Below are positions 36,178 to 44,451 of a stretch of 64,000 bases of DNA, piece by piece. Position 1 is the stretch's first letter. Every line of letters starts with the position of its first letter. Under the pieces are notes generated by a model. That model was not told the DNA's origin. It did not search any database and was given only the letters and a program-made list of their open reading frames with translations. Source of the DNA: JAMXLO01 sp963812505 (GTDB lineage: Bacteria > Pseudomonadota > Alphaproteobacteria > Acetobacterales > Acetobacteraceae); NCBI GenBank assembly GCA_963812505.1, contig CAWEVM010000022.1, positions 224,831 to 288,830 on the forward strand, given 5' to 3'. Both the position numbers and the translations under genes were made by a program.

Positions 36178-37416
36178 ATGGGCGTCGCCTGGGCGGCGGC
36201 GATGGCCGCCGCGGCACCAGGGGTGCGCCTGCTGCTGCGGGTGCGCGCGGCACGCGGCAAAGAGGTGCTGGAGCGGCTTCCCGAGCGCCGGGGCGTCGAC
36301 GCCACGCCGCGGCCGGCGGGGCGGCTGGTGTGGCTGCACGCTGCCTCGGTCGGCGAGACGATGTCGATCCTGCCTGTGCTGCCAGAGTTGGCCGAGGGCG
36401 CCCAGACCATATTGGTCACCACTGGCACCGTGACGTCGGCGACGCTGCTGGGGCAGCGTTTGGGCCCTGAGCTGGCTGGGCGGGTGCTGCATCGGTTCGC
36501 GCCGCTCGATGTGCCTAGATGGGCGGCGCGGTTCCTCGATCACTGGCGACCCGATGTGGCAGGCTTCGTCGAGAGCGAACTGTGGCCGAACCTGCTCGCG
36601 GCCTGCCAGGCGCGGGGGATTCCGACGATGCTGATCAACGCACGGCTGTCCGATCGGAGCCTGGCGCGATGGCGACGGGTGCCGGGGCTGGCTCGGCAGA
36701 TGCTGGGCGGATTCACCCAGGTGCAGCCGCGCAGCGCAACTGACGCGGATCGGCTGCGCGCGCTCGGTTGCTGCCGCGTGGGCAGGCCGGGCGATCTGAA
36801 GCTTGCTGCACCACCCCTGCCGGCGGACGAGGCGGAGGTGCGACGGCTGCGGCGGATGGTTGCCGGTCGGCCAGTCTGGCTCGCCGCGAGCACTCATGCG
36901 GGGGAGGAGGATGCGATCCTGGCCGTCCATCGCGAGCTGGCCGCGGACTATCCTGGGTTGCTGACGATTATTGCTCCGCGCCATCCAGAGCGTGGTTCGA
37001 GCATCCCGGCCGCCGGTTACCGGTCGCGCGGCGAGGACCCACCGGCGGAGGGTGTCTGGGTTGCCGATACGTTGGGCGAGCTGGGGCTGCTTTACCGGCT
37101 GGCCGGCATTGCCTTCATCGGGCGCAGCCTGCTGGCACCGGGCGGGGGGCAGAACCCGCTGGAGCCGGCGCGTCTCGGCTGCGCGATCGCGGTGGGGCCG
37201 CATACCGGCAACTTCACCGACCACGTCGCGATGCTGGGTGCGGCAGGCGGACTGGCCGTAGTGCTGGATGCGGGGCAACTGGGCCGGTGGGTGGACGGGC
37301 TATTCCGCGATCCTGCGCGGCGACAGGCGATGGGGGCGGCGGCCGCGGCCGCTCTTGAACGGCATGGTGACCTGCCGCATCGCACTGCCGCTGCGCTGCT
37401 CGAGCTGCTGGCGTAG
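36178..37416 (+). CDS. waaA: 3-deoxy-D-manno-octulosonic acid (Kdo) transferase
   Basis: GT-B glycosyltransferase that adds Kdo from CMP-Kdo to lipid IVA on the inner face of the inner membrane. Clear features are RLVWLHAASVGETMS with the catalytic Glu, the VESELWPNLL motif, and the C-terminal nucleotide-binding segment IIAPRHPERG, followed by FIGRSLLAPGGGQNPLEPA. About 412 residues, normal for the family. ATG 36178 is used; a GTG at 36160, overlapping the previous stop, is possible. The gene abuts lpxK with no gap. Confidence 0.93.
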   Translation: MGVAWAAAMAAAAPGVRLLLRVRAARGKEVLERLPERRGVDATPRPAGRLVWLHAASVGETMSILPVLPELAEGAQTILVTTGTVTSATLLGQRLGPELAGRVLHRFAPLDVPRWAARFLDHWRPDVAGFVESELWPNLLAACQARGIPTMLINARLSDRSLARWRRVPGLARQMLGGFTQVQPRSATDADRLRALGCCRVGRPGDLKLAAPPLPADEAEVRRLRRMVAGRPVWLAASTHAGEEDAILAVHRELAADYPGLLTIIAPRHPERGSSIPAAGYRSRGEDPPAEGVWVADTLGELGLLYRLAGIAFIGRSLLAPGGGQNPLEPARLGCAIAVGPHTGNFTDHVAMLGAAGGLAVVLDAGQLGRWVDGLFRDPARRQAMGAAAAAALERHGDLPHRTAAALLELLA

Positions 37417-38364
37417 ATGCCACATCCGCCGGGCTTCTGGCGTCGTGATGGCGTGCTGCCGAGGTTGCTGTCGCCACTTGCCGCTGTCACTGCGGTTGTC
37501 ACGGCCTGGCGTTTGGCGCGGCCGGGCTGGCGCGCGCCGGTGCCGGTGATCTGCTGCGGCAACGTCACTGTCGGCGGCGCGGGCAAGACCACGGTGGCGC
37601 TCGATGTCGGCGCTCGGCTGGTGGCGCGCGGCAAGGCCGTGCATTTCATTCTGCGCGGGTATGGCGGTTCGGTGCATGGGCCGCACCGTGTCGTCGCCGG
37701 CGACACGGCGGTAGGGGTCGGTGACGAGGCGCTGCTGCTCGCGGAGGTCGCGCCCACGTGGACCGGCGCTGACCGGGCCGCCAGCGCGCGCGCCGCGGTG
37801 GCTGCGGGAGCGCAGGTGCTAGTGATGGATGACGGACTGCAGAACCCCGGCCTGCACCAGGACCTGTCGCTGTTGGTGGTGGATGGAGCGTCCGGCTTCG
37901 GCAATGGCCGCGTGCTGCCGGCAGGGCCGTTGCGCGAGCCGGTACGGGCAGGGGCGGCGCGCTGCCAGGCGGCGGTTCTGATCGGGCCGGATTGTGTTGG
38001 TCCGCTGCCTCTGCCTTTACTGCTAGTCAGTCTGCGTGCTGGGCCAGAGATCGCGGGCTGGGTGGGCCGCCGCGTGCTGGCTTTTGCCGGCATCGCCCGG
38101 CCAGAGAAGTTTTTCACCATGCTGGCGGATGCGGGCGTCATCCTCGCAGCCACATTGCCGTTCCCCGATCATCACCCTTTTGCTGACGCGGACCTGCGTC
38201 GCGTGCTTGACGAGGCGGATCGCACCGGCGCGGCGCCGGTCACCACGCCGAAGGACGCGGTGCGTTTGCCGGTTGAGTATCGTGATCACATCGGTGTCGT
38301 TGGCGTGTCGCTCGCCTGGGACGATCCAGGCGCGCTGGACGAGCTCCTGGCACGCTACGTCTGA
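37417..38364 (+). CDS. lpxK: Tetraacyldisaccharide 4'-kinase
   Basis: Phosphorylates the 4' position of tetraacyldisaccharide-1-phosphate to make lipid IVA. The P-loop is GNVTVGGAGKTTV at about residues 48-60. The segments FILRGYGG, VGDEALLLAEVAPTWTGADRAASA and VLVMDDGLQNPGLHQDLSLLVVDG are diagnostic. It is 315 residues long. Its ATG directly follows the waaA stop, completing the DUF374-waaA-lpxK unit for Kdo-lipid A. Confidence 0.95.
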   Translation: MPHPPGFWRRDGVLPRLLSPLAAVTAVVTAWRLARPGWRAPVPVICCGNVTVGGAGKTTVALDVGARLVARGKAVHFILRGYGGSVHGPHRVVAGDTAVGVGDEALLLAEVAPTWTGADRAASARAAVAAGAQVLVMDDGLQNPGLHQDLSLLVVDGASGFGNGRVLPAGPLREPVRAGAARCQAAVLIGPDCVGPLPLPLLLVSLRAGPEIAGWVGRRVLAFAGIARPEKFFTMLADAGVILAATLPFPDHHPFADADLRRVLDEADRTGAAPVTTPKDAVRLPVEYRDHIGVVGVSLAWDDPGALDELLARYV

Positions 38365-38448
38365 GGTGTATGCGCTTTCCGATATACAGACGTGACAGCC
38401 GAGCCAAACCCGGCCATGCTGCGGGAGGACGCACGGAATTGCTCTCCG

Positions 38449-39597
38449 CTACGCCACGGCCCGCCGGAACACGCTGACGAACCGATCGATGTCCGCCTCG
38501 TCGTTGTAAACGTGAGGACTGATGCGCAGCAGCCCGAGGCGGGGGCTGACAAACACCTTTTCGGCCTCCAGATGCCTGATCATGTCGTCGGGCATACCTG
38601 CGGGAAAACGCAGTGAGAGAATATGCGGCGCGCGCACGCGGGATTCCGACACCAGAACGCCCGTGTTGCGCAGCCCGTCCGCGAGGCGATCGGTCAGCAT
38701 GCGCAGCCGCTCGATGACGCCATCGCTGCCCCAGTCGGCGACCATCTCCATGCCGATCGAGGCCATCTCCAGCGAGATGTAATGATCGCGCTCGCCCATG
38801 TCATAGCGTCGTGCATTCGCCACATAGCCCGTGTCGCGCAGATAGGGCGTGCGTTCCGAACTGAGCGCGCGGCGCTGCGAGGCGGCCTGCTCGATCGACG
38901 TGCCGTTCTGCCAGCGCTTGGCAACGTAGAGGAACGCGCGGCCGTACGGGCCGAGCACCCACTTGTAGGTCGGGAACACCAGAAAATCGGGTTCCAGTGC
39001 TCGCACATCGATGTGCATCACGCCGACGCCGTGGGTCGCGTCGATGACGAAGCGCGCGTCGTGTTGCTTCAGCACGCCTGCGATCCGGCCGAGATCGACC
39101 GCGCCACCATCCGCCCAGTGCACCGACGAGATTGACGCCATCCCCACCGGCGGCGCGCCCGACCGTTCGACCGCCGTGAGCAGCGCCGCGGTCCAGTCGC
39201 CGTCGTCCGGGCACGGCACGATCTCCACGATGAAGCCTTGGGGGTCGGCGCGGCCGAGCCATTCGAGCACGGGCGATGAGTGATCGTCCCGCAGCAGCAG
39301 GACGCGACTGCCGCGTGGCACGGTCAGAACCTTGCCGGCAGTGGCGATGCCGTAGCTCACCGAGGAAATCAGTGCGACATCGTCAGGGTCGGCGTTGATC
39401 AGCCTGGCGGCGGCGGCGCGGGCGCGCTCGAACTGGCGTTGCGCGTTGCCTGGCTCGATCGTCCAGGGCTGCGCCTTGCGCGCGACGCCGCGTTCGCCGG
39501 CCTCCTTCATCGCGCGGGGGAGTGGGCCGACGGCGGCGGCGTTCAGATAGCAGACGTCCTCGGGAATATCGAACAGTGCGCGTTGCGACGGCAGCAT
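38449..39597 (-). CDS. Class V aminotransferase-fold PLP protein (cysteine desulfurase/epimerase-like)
   Basis: PLP-dependent fold-type I enzyme of 382 residues. The PLP lysine is in FPTYKWVLGPYG; the cofactor-stacking region is LISSVSYGIATAG; the aspartate is in ARFVIDATHGVGV. Similar proteins are called isopenicillin N epimerase-like or cysteine desulfurase-like; a true SufS would have a mobile Cys loop, which I do not see. GGAGG lies nine bases before ATG 39597; the frame to 39750 overlaps the gene upstream and is not used. It follows the hydroxyproline dehydratase-like gene by 13 bases, suggesting amino-acid catabolism. Confidence 0.85.
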   Translation of the reverse strand: MLPSQRALFDIPEDVCYLNAAAVGPLPRAMKEAGERGVARKAQPWTIEPGNAQRQFERARAAAARLINADPDDVALISSVSYGIATAGKVLTVPRGSRVLLLRDDHSSPVLEWLGRADPQGFIVEIVPCPDDGDWTAALLTAVERSGAPPVGMASISSVHWADGGAVDLGRIAGVLKQHDARFVIDATHGVGVMHIDVRALEPDFLVFPTYKWVLGPYGRAFLYVAKRWQNGTSIEQAASQRRALSSERTPYLRDTGYVANARRYDMGERDHYISLEMASIGMEMVADWGSDGVIERLRMLTDRLADGLRNTGVLVSESRVRAPHILSLRFPAGMPDDMIRHLEAEKVFVSPRLGLLRISPHVYNDEADIDRFVSVFRRAVA

Positions 39598-39610
39598 CCG
39601 CAGGCCTCCG

Positions 39611-40648
39611 TTACAGCGATGACAATGGTGATTGGTCCTCGATGGAAAAGCCATCGCGCAAGGCGTCGGTGTCCTCGACGATCCAGGTCGCGGTGCCGCT
39701 GAAGGCGGCGGTACCGACGACACGCACGCGCCAGGCACGATGCGGGCCAAGCTGCTCCTCGGCTAGCAGTTCGGCCTGGAAGGGTAAGCCGGAAGCACCG
39801 GCGAAGGCGCGGGCCGCGCCAGGCGCGATCAGGCCGCGCGCCGCATCGACCGCCATGCGCGCGGTGACGCCGCTGCCGGTGGCGCTGCGATCGATTTGGC
39901 CTTCGCCGAACACGCAGAAATGGCGGCTGGCACGCGGCGAGGCGGGCGGCGTGTCGTCGGTCAGGATGACGCCGTAGAGGAAGGAGAGGTCGGGCTCGGT
40001 GGGGTGGCAGACCTCGCCGTGGGCGCGGATCACCTGCATAACCGCCAGCGCTCCCGCGCGAAGCTGTTCGACTGGCGAAGCGCGCAGGTCGAGGCCGAGG
40101 CGCGTGGCGGGCAGGATGGCGTAGAAGGCGCCGCCGTAGCCGATGTCGCAGAGAATGCGGCCAGTGCCGGGGAGATCGACGGGCGTGTCGAGCGCGGCGG
40201 CGAATGCGGCCACGCTGTCGAACGCGACGTGGGCGCCGCCATCCGAGACATGCAAAGTGACCGGTCCGCATGGGCATTCCAGGATGAAGTTGGCGGAACC
40301 AGAGCGCAGTGGAATGCGGCCGGAGGTGACCGCCCATCGGCCAAGCGCGATCGTGGCATGGCCGCACATGGTGCTGAAGCCGGAGTGGTGCATAAACAGC
40401 GCACCGAATGCAGCGGGCGGCGCGGCAGGGACGACGAGCGCGCCATACATCTCGGCGTGGCCGCGCGGTTCGAGCATGAGGCGGCGGCGGTGGAGGTCGA
40501 GGCGGGCGGCGGCGTCATGGCGCATTTCCACGACGCTGGCGCCGCGGGGTTCCGGGAAGCCTTCTAGGACAAGGCGCACCGGCTCACCGCCAGTGTGCAT
40601 CTCGATGGTGCGGTAGGTGGCGATGGAAGGGACGGGAAGGTCGGTCAT
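39611..40648 (-). CDS. Proline racemase-family protein, probable trans-3-hydroxy-L-proline dehydratase
   Basis: A 345-residue enzyme of the proline racemase superfamily. The first catalytic residue is Cys in TMCGHATIALG. The second position, Cys in racemases and epimerases, is Thr here (DRSATGSGVTA). The Cys/Thr pair is known for trans-3-hydroxy-L-proline dehydratases, which form delta-1-pyrroline-2-carboxylate. The N-terminus HTGGEPVRLV fits. It forms an operon with the class V PLP enzyme downstream. The Ser/Ser dehydratase class and epimerase role look excluded by the residues, but activity is inferred only. Confidence 0.85.
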   Translation of the reverse strand: MTDLPVPSIATYRTIEMHTGGEPVRLVLEGFPEPRGASVVEMRHDAAARLDLHRRRLMLEPRGHAEMYGALVVPAAPPAAFGALFMHHSGFSTMCGHATIALGRWAVTSGRIPLRSGSANFILECPCGPVTLHVSDGGAHVAFDSVAAFAAALDTPVDLPGTGRILCDIGYGGAFYAILPATRLGLDLRASPVEQLRAGALAVMQVIRAHGEVCHPTEPDLSFLYGVILTDDTPPASPRASRHFCVFGEGQIDRSATGSGVTARMAVDAARGLIAPGAARAFAGASGLPFQAELLAEEQLGPHRAWRVRVVGTAAFSGTATWIVEDTDALRDGFSIEDQSPLSSL

Positions 40649-40718
40649 GCGGGCGGTGTGGCGGGTGCCGGCTTCGTTGACAATGCCCCCGGTTTGGACC
40701 TAGAGGCGCGGTTCGCGC

Positions 40719-40804
40719 GGAGGGGTGCCCGAGAGGCTAAAGGGGACGGACTGTAAATCCGTTGGCGCACGCCTACGTTGGTTCGAATCCAACCCCCTCC
40801 ACCA
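40719..40804 (+). tRNA. tRNA-Tyr (anticodon GTA)
   Basis: Cloverleaf with a seven-pair acceptor stem (GGAGGGG / CCCCTCC), encoded CCA, anticodon arm ACGGA-CTGTAAA-TCCGT, a long class II variable arm (about GGCGCACGCC) and T arm GTTGG-TTCGAAT-CCAAC. The anticodon GTA and long arm identify tRNA-Tyr of the bacterial type. It stands just left of the accessory insertion-element region. Confidence 0.97.
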
Positions 40805-40896
40805 AGCCCCGAGAACTTGATGGTGCCCGGACAATTGGCTGTTCAATGGTTTCGCTGAAGCGACTCCCCGCAACGTTTCTGGAGGGATGGTCTGGC

Positions 40897-41187
40897 TCAG
40901 AGCCTAAGCCAACTCTGATCGTCGAGCACGCGGTTGTGGAACCGCTGATGGTCACCAAAGGATGGACGTGATACCGCGGACGGTGGTGCATGAGGTGCAT
41001 TAGGCATCCGGATCATCGGCGTCCGCGTCGACGGTATCCCGGGGAAGGAGGATCCTCGTCCCGGGAAACCAGAGAAACTCCTGGAGGCGCCCCACCCCCA
41101 GGCAGATCCAGCAGAACTGCCCCCTCGGGCATCGGCTTGCGAAGGGATGAACAAAAGGCCGAGGAACAGGATCGGAATCACCCGCAT
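40897..41187 (-). CDS. Small secreted hypothetical protein
   Basis: A 96-residue frame with a convincing Sec signal (MRVIPILFLGLLFIPSQADA) and a mature part rich in Gly, Ser, Pro and Phe (SGFPGRGSSFPGIPSTRTP), suggesting an unstructured exported or wall protein. No family recognised; no strong ribosome-binding site. It sits between tRNA-Tyr and the IS3 remnant and may belong to the accessory segment. Confidence 0.4.
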   Translation of the reverse strand: MRVIPILFLGLLFIPSQADARGGSSAGSAWGWGASRSFSGFPGRGSSFPGIPSTRTPMIRMPNAPHAPPSAVSRPSFGDHQRFHNRVLDDQSWLRL

Positions 41188-41335
41188 AATCCAAGACTAT
41201 TCGTGGGGCCGTTACGCTGCAAGAGTAACGCACGCGCGATAGGTCAGAGCATTGGCGGCCGGTCAGAACTCCGATGGTGCCCGCGTCCGCAAATTGCAAT
41301 TATAGGTCTGTTACCGCCGTTCGCCCCACGCAGAT

Positions 41336-41858
41336 ATGCGTCCGGTCGGGGCTGGTCGCCGCGCCGCTATTGTCCAACGGGCAACGGGCCGACCGGTCTC
41401 GGTGTTCAATACCGATCAGGGGTCGCAGTTCACCAGTGAGGCGTTCACCCAGATGCTGCTGGATCATGGCATCGAGATCAGCATGGATGGGCGCGGTCGT
41501 TGCCACAACAACATCTTTGTCGAGCGTCTGTGCTGGACGGTGAAGCACGAGTGGGTCTGTCTGCGCCCAGCGGCCAATGCTCTCGAGCAGAAGCGGAGTC
41601 TCGCCGCGTTCTTCGACTGGCCCGCATCAGTCGCTTGGCTGGCAAACACCGGACGAAGCGTATTTCGGCAAGGCAATCCCTTACAGTAAGTCGATGGCGG
41701 AGCCATGCTGTGAATTTGTGGACAGTCGGCTGCGCCGATACCCGCCTGACCGCGCAGGCGCGGTCCCCCATGGACAAGCCGAGGAAAACGCCTCGCGCTT
41801 CCCCCTACCTTTGCCGACAGGTCGGCGGCTGTCCACAAGCTTCACAGCGCCCCCATAG
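41336..41858 (+). pseudogene. IS3-family transposase (orfB) remnant
   Basis: C-terminal part of an IS3-type DDE integrase-fold transposase. The second aspartate is in VFNTDQGSQFTS and the glutamate in NNIFVERL; the block DHGIEISMDGRGR is typical. At about 41622 the frame jumps from AAFFDW to PHQSLGWQTPDEAYFG in another frame, where intact copies read about five more residues (YNHRR-like), so some 14 bases are deleted. The N-terminal half with the first Asp and orfA are absent. It is a dead fragment. Confidence 0.85.
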
Positions 41859-42048
41859 CAGCAAGGATTGAGTTTGATTCCCGGAAAGAGACAACCTTCA
41901 ACCGGCTACCAGCCTTAGCTTATTCTTCCCGGAACCTGTCCAAACGACCGGGAGGAACAAACGTGTTCCGGCGAAGTTTCATTGACGTTCATCATACCGC
42001 TCAGATTTGCCGTGCAAGCTCACCGGTTATTCAGTTCTCCGTTTCCTT

Positions 42049-42060
42049 TCAATCGGTCCC
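42049..42060. repeat. 12-bp direct repeat flanking the IS1202/ISNCY-type element (partner at 43165-43176)
   Basis: TCAATCGGTCCC occurs immediately left of the element and again directly right of it. Exact flanking repeats of this length suggest a target-site duplication made on insertion; long duplications are reported for IS1202-related elements. Confidence 0.65.
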
Positions 42061-43164
42061 ACCTGTTGCTAGCTAATCAATCTGTCCAGTTTTGGTAGCT
42101 CATGATCTGTCCGCTTCGTTCTTGCTCTGTGCCGGGCCATGCCCCGGCACAGAGCGGCCGCGCTGGAAGCGTGTCATGCGGCCTGTCGTTCCTGCTGAAT
42201 GGCCGAGCCGTTGGCGTCGTAGTCGGCCAGTCGATACGGCCCCCAGAACACCGCTAGGTGGCCACTGATCCCGGCCAGCGCAAACTCCTTCGGCAGCCGA
42301 TCCTGCAGCGTGCCGAACACACGCTCTGACCGGCCGCGAGCCTGAGGTGAGTAAGCCGCGATGTGTTCGATGCCGAGCTGCTTCAGGGCGCGGCCAAACT
42401 GTGTCAGCACCGTCTTCGACACCCGAGCTCCTGCCTCCGGCGTCTCGAAGTAGTGGCTGCCACGATCCGTGTAGAGCGAGCAGAACAGACCATGCTTCGC
42501 TACCACCTCCCGTATCCCGCGCAGGCTCGATGCTGTGCCTTCCTCATCCACCAGGAAGGCCGAATACAGTTCGCTGGTGGCATCTTCCATCGTCACCACC
42601 AGGTCTTGCTTGCCGCCATCTCCCGGCAGCCAGGCATGCGTCGAGGCGTCCTGATGCAGCATCATTCCCACCATCGGACGCCGTGGCCGCTTCTTGCGGT
42701 GCGCCGAGCGGGTCTTCGCCGGCGTCACCAGGCCCGCTCGATGCAGATGCAACTTGGTCACCGTGTAACCCAGCGTGTAGTTGTGCCGCTTGCCCAACTG
42801 CTCGTGGAAATGCTTCACCGTGAACCCGCGGTACAGCTCGCGATACAGACCCAGCATCCGCTCGATCTCCCTCACCGGAGCGCGCCGCGGTGACGGTCGC
42901 AGGCGAAGATCCAGCAACCCGCTCTCGTCCTCGCGATGCCGATCACGCCATCGGCGAAATGTCCGCTCGCACACGCCCACCAGCTCCGCTGCCGCCATCT
43001 GGCTCAGTTCAGATGGCTCCGTTCGGCCAAGCACATCCAAAATGCATCCGACGTATCCCCTCGTGAATGCCTGCCCGGTCCATTCAAACCCCCAGTTCTG
43101 GAGGCCCCACATGACCGGACACTTCACGAGCTGCAAACACCGGACAAATCACGAGCTAGCCACA
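42061..43164 (-). mobile_element. Internally deleted IS1202/ISNCY-type insertion sequence
   Basis: About 1.1 kb. The ends are imperfect inverted repeats: from 42064 TGTTGCTAGCT on the left, and from 43164 inward TGTGGCTAGCT on the right, followed in both by further copies of a subterminal unit resembling AGCTCGTGAnnTGTCCGG (two on the right, diverged copies on the left). A 12-bp direct repeat flanks it. It holds one leftward transposase gene with a large internal deletion. The element lies about 50 bases before the split nitrile hydratase operon and so probably cut it from its original upstream region. Confidence 0.75.
42174..43136 (-). pseudogene. IS1202/ISNCY-type DDE transposase with internal deletion
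   Basis: A 320-codon frame. The N-terminal part has a helix-turn-helix region (ELVGVCERTFRRWRDRHRE). The DDE residues are Asp in MLHQDASTHAWL, Asp in SLYTDRGSHYF and Glu in RGRSERVFGTLQDRLPKE. Right after ALAGIS the sequence jumps to GHLAVFWGPYRLADYDANG, which from memory is the extreme C-terminus of longer relatives; about 80-90 residues normally between these segments are missing. The frame is kept, so a shortened protein could be made, but it is probably inactive. Confidence 0.75.
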
Positions 43165-43176
43165 TCAATCGGTCCC
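43165..43176. repeat. 12-bp direct repeat, right copy
   Basis: Second copy of TCAATCGGTCCC, adjoining the right terminal inverted repeat of the insertion element. See the left copy at 42049-42060. Confidence 0.65.
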
Positions 43177-43216
43177 GTCTTTGGCACCGCGATCATTCCG
43201 CGCTATCCTGCCCGCC

Positions 43217-43525
43217 ATGGACAAGGATGTGCCACGGTCCCACCACGACATGGGGGGCGTCTCGAAATTCCTCTGCGAGCCGGTCGATGTCGAACCGCAC
43301 GCGCTGACCGACTTCGACAAGGAGGTCGACGCGCTGCGTGCCGTGCTGGGTGCGAAGCGCGTCATGACAGTGGACGAGCTGCGGCGCGGCATCGAGGCCA
43401 TTCCCGAGGCCGAATACCACCGCCTGAGCTACTATCGGCGCTGGATCCGCTCGATTACCGACAACCTGCTGGTCAAGGGCGTGATCACCGAAGCTGAATT
43501 GCGCGCCACACTGGACCGCGTGTGA
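43217..43525 (+). CDS. Split nitrile hydratase/thiocyanate hydrolase, beta N-terminal-like subunit
   Basis: A 102-residue protein equal to the N-terminal half of nitrile hydratase beta, i.e. the beta subunit of thiocyanate hydrolase. Features are the HDMGG motif near residue 10, DFDKEVDALRAVLG, and SYYRRWIRSITDNLLVKGVITEAEL. It does not bind the metal but helps form the active-site cavity. The stop overlaps the next start (TGATG). An earlier in-frame TTG exists at 43181. The insertion element ends about 50 bases upstream, and no promoter is obvious in between. Confidence 0.8.
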   Translation: MDKDVPRSHHDMGGVSKFLCEPVDVEPHALTDFDKEVDALRAVLGAKRVMTVDELRRGIEAIPEAEYHRLSYYRRWIRSITDNLLVKGVITEAELRATLDRV

Positions 43526-43809
43526 TGGCCGATTACACCGCTGGCACGCTCGTGCGGGTGAAGAACGATTGGCCCGAGACGCGCGGCAAAGTGCACATCC
43601 GCACGCCGCACTACCTGCGTGGTATGCAGGGCGCCGTGGTGCGGAAACTCGGCGCCTATCCCAATCCCGAGGACCTCGCCTTCGCCCGCCCCGCGGCGCT
43701 ACGTGCGCTGTATCACGTCGCGTTCACTCAGCCCGCGGTATGGCAGGAAGGCAAGGCGGGCGACGAACTGCTCGTGGAAATTTACGAACATTGGCTGGAA
43801 CCGGCATGA
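43525..43809 (+). CDS. Split nitrile hydratase/thiocyanate hydrolase, beta C-terminal-like subunit
   Basis: A 94-residue SH3-like barrel protein matching the C-terminal half of nitrile hydratase beta (thiocyanate hydrolase alpha). Visible: GTLVRVKNDWPETRGKVHIRTPHYLRGMQGAVV, then LYHVAFTQPAVW and LLVEIYEHWLEPA. In fused enzymes this follows the HDMGG domain in one chain; here the two are separate genes overlapping by one base. The order N-beta, C-beta, alpha equals scnB-scnA-scnC of thiocyanate hydrolase. Confidence 0.85.
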   Translation: MADYTAGTLVRVKNDWPETRGKVHIRTPHYLRGMQGAVVRKLGAYPNPEDLAFARPAALRALYHVAFTQPAVWQEGKAGDELLVEIYEHWLEPA

Positions 43810-43869
43810 TGGCCGGCTCTCAGGTCCTGCCATGACGAAGGAGGATCGGGCTTTCGCTCGAGGCCATAC

Positions 43870-44451
43870 ATGACCATCCTGGAGACCGACGGGGAAAAGC
43901 TGCTGGCTGCGGTGCGTGACCTGCTCGCGGCGAAGGGCTTGGTATCGAGCGCGGAGATTTCCGAGCGAATCGCGATCACCGACGCCGCCAACCCCGGCCA
44001 GGGCGCGCGCATGGTGGCGAAGGCGTGGACCGATCCGGCGTATCGCGCACTGATGCTTGAGGACGGCACCAAGGCGGCCGAGGAGCTCGGGATACCGATG
44101 CGCGGCGCCCCGCCGCTCGGCGTGCTGGAGAACACCGACGAGGTCCACAACCTCGTGGTCTGCACGCTGTGCAGTTGCTATCCGCGCGCGGTGCTGGGCT
44201 ATCCGCCGTTCTGGTTCAAGTCCGCGGCCTATCGTGCCCGCGGCGTGCGCGACCCCCGCGGCTTGATCGCCGAGTGGGGCACTGTACTGCCGGATGGCAT
44301 GAAGATCCGCGTCGTTGATTCGACCGCGGACTATCGCTGGATGGTGTTGCCGCGGCGTCCTGCCGGGACCGAAGGCTGGAGCCAGGATCAGCTCGCCGCG
44401 ATCGTCCGCGAAGGCGACATGATCGGCGTCACCGTGCCACTCGGCACGTAG
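43870..44451 (+). CDS. Nitrile hydratase alpha / thiocyanate hydrolase gamma-like metal subunit
   Basis: Catalytic metal subunit of 193 residues. The claw motif is VCTLCSCYPR near residue 97-106; Thr between the first two Cys (CTLC) marks the cobalt type, and the last two Cys would be oxidised to sulfinic/sulfenic forms. Downstream come AYRARGVRDPRGLIAEWGT and VLPRRPAGTEGWS, both conserved in the family. It may hydrate nitriles to amides or hydrolyse thiocyanate; sequence alone does not decide. No separate cobalt-insertion activator gene is seen nearby. Its 3' end overlaps the convergent GT2 gene by 64 bases. Confidence 0.88.
   Translation: MTILETDGEKLLAAVRDLLAAKGLVSSAEISERIAITDAANPGQGARMVAKAWTDPAYRALMLEDGTKAAEELGIPMRGAPPLGVLENTDEVHNLVVCTLCSCYPRAVLGYPPFWFKSAAYRARGVRDPRGLIAEWGTVLPDGMKIRVVDSTADYRWMVLPRRPAGTEGWSQDQLAAIVREGDMIGVTVPLGT

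Noticed and set aside
35551..37278. A 575-codon leftward frame opposite DUF374 and waaA
   Set aside because: GC-rich antisense shadow; the plus-strand proteins carry clear family motifs.
40805..43216. tRNA-Tyr as attachment site of an integrative element
   Set aside because: No second copy of the tRNA 3' end and no integrase gene were seen in the region.
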